Below the pieces are notes generated by a model. It saw only the letters and a program-made list of their open reading frames with translations, did no database searches and had not been told where the DNA came from. A stretch of 13,574 nucleotides of DNA, from contig QHYF01000097.1 in assembly GCA_003224075.1 (NCBI GenBank), forward strand, positions 1 through 13,574, read 5' to 3'. Below, piece by piece: positions 1 through 4,738 of the stretch; position 1 is the stretch's first letter; every line of letters starts with the position of its first letter. The DNA comes from Acidobacteriota bacterium. GTDB taxonomy: Bacteria > Acidobacteriota > Terriglobia > Acidiferrales > UBA7541. A program made the translations under genes and the position numbers.

Positions 1-105
1 CACCGCCGCCAAATCCAACGGGCGTTCACGCCACGTCATATCTTCGGCTTGATCGTTATGATCGTGCTCGTCGTCGATGTGTTCGTGTTTTTCGTGCTCG
101 CGCAT
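1..105 (-). CDS. Alternative complex III subunit B start (partial, probable actB)
   Basis: This is an open frame of 35 codons starting at an ATG at 105 and running off the window edge without a stop. The visible N-terminus is rich in His, Asp and Glu and then reads MTWRERPLDLAAV. It begins only 4 nt after the actA stop codon on the same strand, so it is almost certainly co-transcribed and probably translationally coupled, since no good Shine-Dalgarno precedes it. In known alternative complex III operons the gene after actA encodes ActB, a large periplasmic iron-sulfur/molybdopterin-oxidoreductase-like subunit carrying a Tat-type signal. The identity here is inferred from position and a vague resemblance to the start of such proteins. 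No iron-sulfur motif lies inside the window. Confidence 0.55.
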   Translation of the reverse strand, partial: MREHEKHEHIDDEHDHNDQAEDMTWRERPLDLAAV

Positions 106-109
106 ACTT

Positions 110-769
110 TTAGCGATGACAGGTCGAGCAGCTGGTCAGCTCGGCCGTTGTCCGAATCTTGTACTCTTCCTTCAGTTTGGCGCCGATTTCCGCCTGATTG
201 TCCGGGGCCTTCCAGTCCATGTTAAAAACCTGGTCCTTCGACCGCAGCGCCTGCTCAGGGTTCCGGTGGCAGTCCACGCACCATTGCATCAGCAGCGTGT
301 TGGCCTGAAAAACCAGCGGCATCTGGTTGACCTGCCCATGGCACGTCGAGCAGCCGACCCCTTTATTGATATGAATGCTGTGATTGAAATAGACGAAATC
401 GGCCAAGCGGTGCACTTTGTTCCACTCGATCGATTTGTCGGTGCGAAAGCTCTCGCGAATCGGTTCAAGATAGGACGCGCTATTGAAAAGCACCGAGTGG
501 CAGTTCATGCACGTCTTCGTCGGTGGAATCCCGGCAACCGCGGACGTTTCCACGCTGGTGTGACAGTAACGGCAGTCGATGCCGTCATCGCCGACGTGAT
601 GCTTGTGGCTGAACTGCACCGGTTGTTCCCGGTAGATGTTCTGCTGCGTCATGTACGGCGAGCGTGCCACCGCGAGGACCGCGATGAGCGCCAGCCCGAC
701 CAGAAAAAGAGCAGAGAAGACACTGAATCTGGAGATGAAGTTCGTGCTTCGATGAAAAATCTGTGCCAT
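110..769 (-). CDS. actA: Alternative complex III pentaheme cytochrome c subunit ActA
   Basis: This 219-residue protein is the multiheme subunit of alternative complex III, the quinol:electron-acceptor oxidoreductase that replaces the bc1 complex in many bacteria. An uncleaved membrane anchor is visible at about residues 16-35, followed by a periplasmic part with five CxxCH heme-attachment motifs: CRYCH at 66-70, CMNCH at 87-91, CSTCH at 140-144, CVDCH at 164-168 and CSTCH at 214-218. The last one ends one residue before the C-terminus. Five hemes matches characterised ActA proteins, and extra His residues (FSHKHH, FNHSIH) are likely distal ligands. The ATG at 769 has only a weak purine-rich upstream sequence, but it places the membrane anchor correctly. 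It is the first gene of its operon here, and the next subunit starts 4 nt after its stop. Upstream lies a region with palindromes that could carry its control. Confidence 0.9.
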   Translation of the reverse strand: MAQIFHRSTNFISRFSVFSALFLVGLALIAVLAVARSPYMTQQNIYREQPVQFSHKHHVGDDGIDCRYCHTSVETSAVAGIPPTKTCMNCHSVLFNSASYLEPIRESFRTDKSIEWNKVHRLADFVYFNHSIHINKGVGCSTCHGQVNQMPLVFQANTLLMQWCVDCHRNPEQALRSKDQVFNMDWKAPDNQAEIGAKLKEEYKIRTTAELTSCSTCHR

Positions 770-887
770 CTCATTTTTGCACTATGGTGGGGAGCGCTCA
801 GAAAGGGTGCCACGGTTAGTGCGTCCCACGTTTTAACCGGGAAGTGCAGGCCCCGGATTGTGTGTGACGCGATAGTCTCCACCAAAA

Positions 888-899
888 CATTCCGGAATG
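888..899. promoter_or_regulatory. Perfect 12-bp palindrome upstream of actA
   Basis: CATTCCGGAATG is exactly self-complementary and lies about 120 bp upstream of the actA start codon. A dyad of this kind with no spacer suits a dimeric regulator, so it may be an operator for the act operon. The regulator is unknown, and a palindrome of this size can also arise by chance. Confidence 0.35.
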
Positions 900-923
900 C
901 AACTTTTCCGCCAAAATGGAAGC

Positions 924-966
924 TTCTACAAAGTTGGTTTCAGCAAATCGATTTGTTTCTACAAAT
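924..966. promoter_or_regulatory. Palindrome flanked by 9-nt direct repeats upstream of actA
   Basis: TTCTACAAA occurs at 924-932 and again at 957-965, exactly 33 bp apart, about three helical turns. Between them lies the perfect palindrome CAAATCGATTTG (944-955). The second repeat also forms an inverted repeat, ATTTGT-TTCT-ACAAAT (951-966), overlapping the palindrome. The helical phasing and nested symmetry suggest cooperative binding of a regulator upstream of the act operon. The tract is also locally AT-rich compared with its surroundings. Confidence 0.4.
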
Positions 967-1114
967 CATTCAAATAATCAGCCGTTGCCCGTCACTTCGT
1001 CGTGTTCCGCCCGTTCTCCTTTGGCTGGATCTCCTTTCTTAGGTCTAGATGCGCCAGAGCTGTGAATGGACAGATAAATTTTTGCGGAAGGGGAGCCTGG
1101 GAAATGCGCGGGCA

Positions 1115-1123
1115 TGATATCTT
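1115..1123 (+). promoter_or_regulatory. Candidate extended -10 promoter for tRNA-Asn
   Basis: TG-A-TATCTT fits an extended -10 element (TGn followed by a TATAAT-like hexamer, 4 of 6 matches). It would start transcription near 1130, about 77 nt before the mature tRNA. No good -35 hexamer is seen at the usual distance, so this is tentative. Confidence 0.3.
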
Positions 1124-1174
1124 AGAAGAACCCCCGCCGCTCGATTTTGCAGCGGAGCCACCCACTTTCGGGAA

Positions 1175-1193
1175 ACCCTGACGCAGTCAGGGT
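1175..1193 (+). other. Perfect 7-bp hairpin in the tRNA-Asn leader
   Basis: ACCCTGA and TCAGGGT pair perfectly around a 5-nt loop, ending 13 nt before the mature 5' end of tRNA-Asn. No T-run follows, so it is not an intrinsic terminator. A role in precursor processing (RNase P or an endonuclease) is possible but unproven. Confidence 0.45.
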
Positions 1194-1206
1194 CGACAAA
1201 CGCCGC

Positions 1207-1282
1207 TGGGGCGTGGTCCAACCGGTAGGACACCTCACTGTTAATGAGGATGGTGGAGGTTCGAATCCTCCCGCCCCAGCCA
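1207..1282 (+). tRNA. tRNA-Asn (anticodon GTT)
   Basis: A full cloverleaf of 73 nt plus an encoded CCA can be folded by eye. The acceptor stem TGGGGCG pairs with CGCCCCA without mismatch. The D stem is GTCC/GGAC (1216-1219 with 1228-1231). The anticodon stem CCTCA/TGAGG holds the loop CTGTTAA with anticodon GTT at 1240-1242. The T stem GGAGG/CCTCC encloses TTCGAAT. The discriminator base is G1279 and CCA is at 1280-1282. A GTT anticodon reads the asparagine codons AAC and AAU. The gene points toward the convergent rhodanese gene, with no obvious terminator between them. Confidence 0.97.
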
Positions 1283-1318
1283 ATTTCTTAACTGCGAACG
1301 GAGCGGCTTGGCCCGGCG

Positions 1319-1690
1319 CTAATCCTTTGCCACAGGCAAGCCTGCATCTACCCATCCTTTCCATCCGCCATCCATTGATTCGACATTGTTGTAGCCCATC
1401 TTCTGCAGGTTTTCCGCCACCAGCGCGGACCGGAATCCGCCTCCGCAGTACAGGACCAGCTTCCTATTCGTATCGGGTATCTGTTGCTCGATGTCGCGTT
1501 CGATGACGCCTTTGCCCAGGTGGATGGCGCCGGGGAGATGCCCCTTGCCCCATTCGTTGTCCTCGCGGACATCCACAAGGAGAAACTTTTCACCTGCGTC
1601 GATGCGGCGCTTCACGTCTGCGACATTGGTTTCTTTGATTTTCTTTTTCGCCTCGTTCACGAGTCTCAGAAATTGTGGCGCGTGGGCCAT
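1319..1690 (-). CDS. Single-domain rhodanese (sulfurtransferase) protein
   Basis: This is a 123-residue cytoplasmic rhodanese-domain protein with no signal peptide. The fold signatures are visible: FLLVDVRE near residues 37-43, GHLPGAIHLG at 50-59, and the active-site loop YCGGGFRS with the persulfide-forming cysteine at 82. The GGW near the C-terminus is typical. A basic, helical N-terminal extension (about 1-25) precedes the domain. The start at 1690 is chosen over a GTG at 1732 because AGAAGGAG (1698-1705) stands 7 nt before it, whereas the longer version has no ribosome binding site and adds residues unrelated to the family. Such proteins move sulfane sulfur in thiosulfate, cyanide or tRNA-sulfur metabolism; the substrate cannot be read from sequence. 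It lies downstream of the cytochrome c gene on the same strand but 130 nt away, so co-transcription is uncertain. Confidence 0.88.
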   Translation of the reverse strand: MAHAPQFLRLVNEAKKKIKETNVADVKRRIDAGEKFLLVDVREDNEWGKGHLPGAIHLGKGVIERDIEQQIPDTNRKLVLYCGGGFRSALVAENLQKMGYNNVESMDGGWKGWVDAGLPVAKD

Positions 1691-1697
1691 CGGAAAA

Positions 1698-1705
1698 CTC
1701 CTTCT
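1698..1705 (-). promoter_or_regulatory. Ribosome binding site fixing the rhodanese start
   Basis: AGAAGGAG on the minus strand, 7 nt upstream of the ATG at 1690, decides between this start and the upstream in-frame GTG at 1732. Confidence 0.75.
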
Positions 1706-1801
1706 AAAATGAATTGGAGGTGAGAATAACACACGCCCGAAAGCGCAATCGACTTTCTGAGCGGCGGGACTACGTCAAGGCCGCACCATCCAAGAAAACT
1801 A

Positions 1802-1812
1802 GGCCGAAGGCC
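1802..1812 (-). terminator. Possible weak terminator after the cytochrome c gene
   Basis: On the minus strand, just after the cytochrome c stop, a GGCC-TTC-GGCC hairpin is followed by TAGTTTTC. The stem is only 4 bp and the T-run is short, so it may be leaky or accidental. Confidence 0.3.
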
Positions 1813-1820
1813 GGCGCTGG

Positions 1821-2285
1821 CTAATTCTGCGGATTCTCCGTCTTCGGTTTATCTCTCGCGCCTTTCTTACCGAAGGAGCGAACCAGGTTCACAAAATTCC
1901 AGCGCACCTTTTCCGAGGTTCGATCACCTTCGCCCAGCATCTTCCCTTTACCGTTGCTGATGATCCAGAAGAGCTCGCCGTCGGTCATTTTTTCGATGGA
2001 AGAAGCGTCGCGCCAGTCGTTGAGCTGGAGCTTCATGTCCGCGGCGAGATCGCCCTTCCCGTCGCCCTCCTTGCCATGACACATAGCGCAATTATAGCCA
2101 AAAAGTTTGCGCGCTTCCGCCAAACCTTCCGCCGCAGGCGGGATAGGGTTCTTCTTGGCCACATCTTCCGGCGTCATCTTGGCTTCTGTGGAGCCTGGTT
2201 TGTCCTGGGTGGCGCTCGGCTTAGCGTATGAAATCCCGAAACTCGCGAGCAGAAACATGCCTAGAACAAGGAGAGTCGACCGCAT
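1821..2285 (-). CDS. Exported monoheme cytochrome c
   Basis: This 154-residue class I-like c-type cytochrome is exported to the periplasm. A signal peptide covers residues 1-21 (hydrophobic core LLVLGMFLLASFGIS, cleavage expected after SYA). After a charged linker with NPIPP, the heme motif CAMCH lies at 66-70 followed by GKEGDGKG. The likely axial methionine is M116 in NGKGKMLGEG, the usual arrangement for a His/Met cytochrome. The C-terminus is Lys-rich and disordered. The ATG at 2285 is supported by AGGAGGAA (2289-2296). Proteins of this type shuttle electrons between membrane complexes and terminal oxidases. The nearby act operon suggests a partner, but that is inference from proximity only. 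Confidence 0.88.
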   Translation of the reverse strand: MRSTLLVLGMFLLASFGISYAKPSATQDKPGSTEAKMTPEDVAKKNPIPPAAEGLAEARKLFGYNCAMCHGKEGDGKGDLAADMKLQLNDWRDASSIEKMTDGELFWIISNGKGKMLGEGDRTSEKVRWNFVNLVRSFGKKGARDKPKTENPQN

Positions 2286-2344
2286 GGCTTCCTCCTGACA
2301 GGACAGGCCGACCGAAGGAGCGAGTTCGGCTTGATTGTGAGCGA

Positions 2345-2350
2345 ATTCTA
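2345..2350 (-). promoter_or_regulatory. Candidate -10 element for the cytochrome c gene
   Basis: On the minus strand TAGAAT matches the -10 consensus at 5 of 6 positions and is preceded, after a 17-nt spacer, by TTTTCT as a weak -35. It would give a transcript with a leader of roughly 50 nt carrying the AGGAGGAA ribosome binding site. Confidence 0.4.
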
Positions 2351-2388
2351 CGCCCCGAGAGGATGGAAGAAAAGAATCAAATGGGAGA

Positions 2389-2404
2389 GGCGATCAGGAT
2401 CGCC
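2389..2404 (-). terminator. Hairpin after the lipoprotein protease gene
   Basis: GGCGATC and GATCGCC form a perfect inverted repeat separated by 2 nt, about 20 nt past the stop of the protease gene. On the minus strand it is followed by a T-rich but interrupted tract (TCTCCCATTTGATTCTTTTC). It may be a weak intrinsic terminator insulating the downstream cytochrome c promoter, or a protein-binding dyad. Confidence 0.4.
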
Positions 2405-2424
2405 GCCCCGTCTAGGCGCTATGA

Positions 2425-4578
2425 TCAGTGCGGTGTACTTGAAGCAGGCTTCGGCTGCGATTTTCGTGCCGCCGGCATCGAGCAGACGTGCCGCGCAGGC
2501 GCATCACCAAAACCCGCTCGGAACCGACTGGATTCGCGGACCCGTGTCCGCAAGCCATCGATAACCGGTGGAACCGGATCATGCGGAACCCCGCGGATGA
2601 GAAAAATGACGAGTGCCGCTTCGCCGGAAGCGTCGGCGCTGGAACCGATGCCTACCCCCTGCACGCCGGCCTTCTTCATCAGGTCATCCGCGTGCGCGGC
2701 ATGCACGGTTTTCGCGCGCGCCGCTTCCGCGTCAGAGATGGGATAGACGAGCTGCGGGGGCGCAACGGACTCCTCAAGCGTCGCGCTCTCCGTGGCGGAA
2801 ACCGCGCCGCGCTGCGAGAAGAAATCCCCCTCGACGATGCGGGTGCGGATGCCCTCAATCTGCGCAGGCAAATTGCTGCGAGGCTGCCCCGTCGTCACAA
2901 AAAACAAAATTGCGGGGTCACCAGGATTGTCGTAACTCGTTCCCACGCCGACGGCCTGCACTTCAGGATGCGCCATCAGCTCCGCGGCATGCGCATCCCG
3001 CACGGTGAGAGCGCGCTGCAGCGTTTCCGCGGAGGCCGGAACTTTTTGCACCGCTAAGCGGGCCGCCGTTGCAGCCTGAGGCCCCGGCAGGCTGCACGCC
3101 GCCACTGGATGTGCGGCTGTCCCGACAATAACGGGCTTGGACTGGGGGTTCGCCGGATCCGCCAAACCATTCAGAACGTCAGAAATCGGATTCCCGACGG
3201 CTTCGGATGGGTTTCCTGCAAAAAACAAGGCTACGGGATCGGCGGTTTCCTGCGTGACAATCAGGGAGCCGGAATCGCCCTCTGCGCTAAAACCATTATT
3301 CGTAATGGAGACTTGGTTGGTGAAGGAAACATTGAAAACGCTGCCCGTTCCGCATCCCTTCTGGTACTCCACGCTGATGTTCGCTTGTATTGAAAAGATG
3401 GAAGAACAGGTCAGACCTGTTGATCGTCCGCTTTTCGCAACCGTTCTGCCGACCGTTGGTGCAACGCCGGAGCCAGCATGCGGCGGGCCGTCTGCCGGCG
3501 GATTGCTGGTAGTGCCGCTTAATTGAAGGATCGTCCCTGCCGTATCCACTGCTCCCGTGTTAATCTGCGCCAGCGCCGCATCGATTTTCGGCGCGGGTCC
3601 AGTCTCCATGTTGAAGAATTGAGAGACTGTGGCGACCGTCGGAGGCATCGAACAGTTATTGTCAATGAGACCGGGCTGCACAATCGGATCACCAACCGTT
3701 GGGGTACCCGCGGTGCCCGCATCGCTGCGCGCAAGAACGTGGTTATTGCTGAGGATGTATTGGTTGCTGCCGCGAGATACAAGTGCACCAAGCGTGCCGC
3801 CACAGCATAACGTTTGACCGCTCACCGTCGAGGAGTCCTTGGCATTTCCTCCGGAAACTCCCAGCGGCGAATTTGCGCCTTGCGCATTTTGTTGCGGCGG
3901 CACGATCGTTACCAGCACGGAATCCGCAGCGGTTGCGTCGGCCTGCGAAATTGCCGTGACCACCACCTGTGTCGTTTGTCCGCTGTTGTTTCCACTCATC
4001 AGCACGGGAACCGAATTCGGCGCTTTGAATAGTCCCGTCGTCGAAATAGTTCCTGTTTGCGGGCCTCCTCCAGTCATGCCATTCACCTGCCACATCACCA
4101 ATTGGTTCGCATTCCCGGTAACGGCCGCAATGAATTGCATCGATCCGAACGTGGGAACGTTGCCTGATCCCGGCGTGATCGATACGCTGGTGGCGGGTCC
4201 GGCCTGAAGCGTCACGGTGGCCGTGCCGGACTTCGTTGGGTCTACAACCGATAGCGCCTTAATCGTCACGTTCGGCGGGCTCGGGAGTGTGGCCGGCGCA
4301 ACGTACACGCCCGCTGTTGAGATAAATCCATGCGTCGAGTCGCCGGTCTTGGGCGTGGCCTCTACAATCATCCAAAACACGTTTTGATCCGTGGTTCCAT
4401 TCACCGTCGCCGTGAACGCCTGCATCCCGCCCTTGTTCAACGAGAGGCTGGCAGGCGCGACGGTGACACTGCTCGCCGTAGGAGGAGGAGTCCCCCCTCC
4501 TCCATTGCTCGTGCTGCCGCAAGAATTCAAAAATGGGAAAATGGCAAGGCTGGCGAGCAGGAAGAGAATTCGGCGCAT
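2425..4578 (-). CDS. Lipoprotein with Ig-like domains and trypsin-fold protease domain
   Basis: This is a 717-residue, probably surface-exposed or periplasmic lipoprotein. A signal peptide ends in the lipobox LNSC, with Cys20 as the lipidated residue. A Gly/Pro-rich linker follows, then two bacterial Ig-like domains at about 35-127 and 128-226, with the recurring pattern of Ser-Val-Thr start, phenylalanine-rich strand, GxISTxGxxxAP and a closing TATVTL-type strand. A trypsin-fold serine protease domain spans about 245-490: His280 in YILSNNHVLA, Asp333 in KIDAALAQ and Ser436 in EGDSGSLI form the apparent triad, with paired Cys residues nearby. Residues 526-590 and 624-686 are two copies of a small module (AH..LM...VQ.VGvG.S ... 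P..I.G.RTR), resembling the small module found with NAL1-like trypsin-fold proteins. The start at 4578 has GAGG 6 nt upstream. Substrate and biological role are unknown. The frame continues to the TGA at 2425 without interruption. Confidence 0.82.
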   Translation of the reverse strand: MRRILFLLASLAIFPFLNSCGSTSNGGGGTPPPTASSVTVAPASLSLNKGGMQAFTATVNGTTDQNVFWMIVEATPKTGDSTHGFISTAGVYVAPATLPSPPNVTIKALSVVDPTKSGTATVTLQAGPATSVSITPGSGNVPTFGSMQFIAAVTGNANQLVMWQVNGMTGGGPQTGTISTTGLFKAPNSVPVLMSGNNSGQTTQVVVTAISQADATAADSVLVTIVPPQQNAQGANSPLGVSGGNAKDSSTVSGQTLCCGGTLGALVSRGSNQYILSNNHVLARSDAGTAGTPTVGDPIVQPGLIDNNCSMPPTVATVSQFFNMETGPAPKIDAALAQINTGAVDTAGTILQLSGTTSNPPADGPPHAGSGVAPTVGRTVAKSGRSTGLTCSSIFSIQANISVEYQKGCGTGSVFNVSFTNQVSITNNGFSAEGDSGSLIVTQETADPVALFFAGNPSEAVGNPISDVLNGLADPANPQSKPVIVGTAAHPVAACSLPGPQAATAARLAVQKVPASAETLQRALTVRDAHAAELMAHPEVQAVGVGTSYDNPGDPAILFFVTTGQPRSNLPAQIEGIRTRIVEGDFFSQRGAVSATESATLEESVAPPQLVYPISDAEAARAKTVHAAHADDLMKKAGVQGVGIGSSADASGEAALVIFLIRGVPHDPVPPVIDGLRTRVRESSRFRAGFGDAPARHVCSMPAARKSQPKPASSTPH

Positions 4579-4667
4579 GAGGAGCCTCGTTTTTGAGGGC
4601 GGGGCCTTACGCTAGCACAGGCAAATCGTGCAGCGCGAGAGATTCGAACGCTGACTTCGAAAGTTTG

Positions 4668-4700
4668 ACTGCCGCAAGCCGAAAAGGGATGCCCGGCAGT
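4668..4700. other. Inverted repeat between polA and the protease gene
   Basis: ACTGCCG and CGGCAGT pair perfectly (7 bp) around a 19-nt loop in the 160-nt gap after the polA stop. On the minus strand the sequence after the stem is CAAACTTTCG, a poor terminator tail. On the plus strand a TTTT run follows, but no plus-strand gene is upstream. It may contribute to the end of the polA transcript; nothing else is recognisable in the gap. Confidence 0.3.
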
Positions 4701-4738
4701 TTTCCGAAATGACGCCGACGACGATTTCTAGCGGTGGC

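Larger units (their letters stand above)
770..1206. other. Gene-free divergent regulatory interval between actA and tRNA-Asn
   Basis: These 437 bases separate actA (minus) from tRNA-Asn (plus). Open frames crossing them have no family features and are shadows or chance. The half nearer actA carries perfect palindromes at 888-899 and 944-955 and a 9-nt direct repeat at 924-932 and 957-965. The half nearer the tRNA carries an extended -10-like element at 1115-1123 and a perfect 7-bp hairpin at 1175-1193. Both sides therefore look regulatory rather than coding. Confidence 0.6.

Noticed and set aside
77..1042. Long plus-strand open frame of 321 codons opposite actA and its upstream region
   Set aside because: It is antisense to the five heme motifs of actA, has no signal or domain, and runs into the palindromic regulatory interval; a shadow frame.
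1122..1364. Minus-strand frame containing GAGGFEPPPSSLTVRCPTGW
   Set aside because: This peptide pattern is the well-known false translation of the reverse strand of a tRNA gene; here it lies over tRNA-Asn.
2488..3057. Plus-strand frames of 189 and 131 codons opposite the lipoprotein protease
   Set aside because: Arg-rich, without domain features, and antisense to a continuous well-structured gene; composition artefacts of high GC.
4621..4662. tRNA-like 3' end on the minus strand (GTTCGAATC followed by CTCGCGC)
   Set aside because: The T-loop-like core is present but the stem has at least two mismatches in five, there is no anticodon arm and no CCA; too degenerate to call a tRNA remnant or attachment site.
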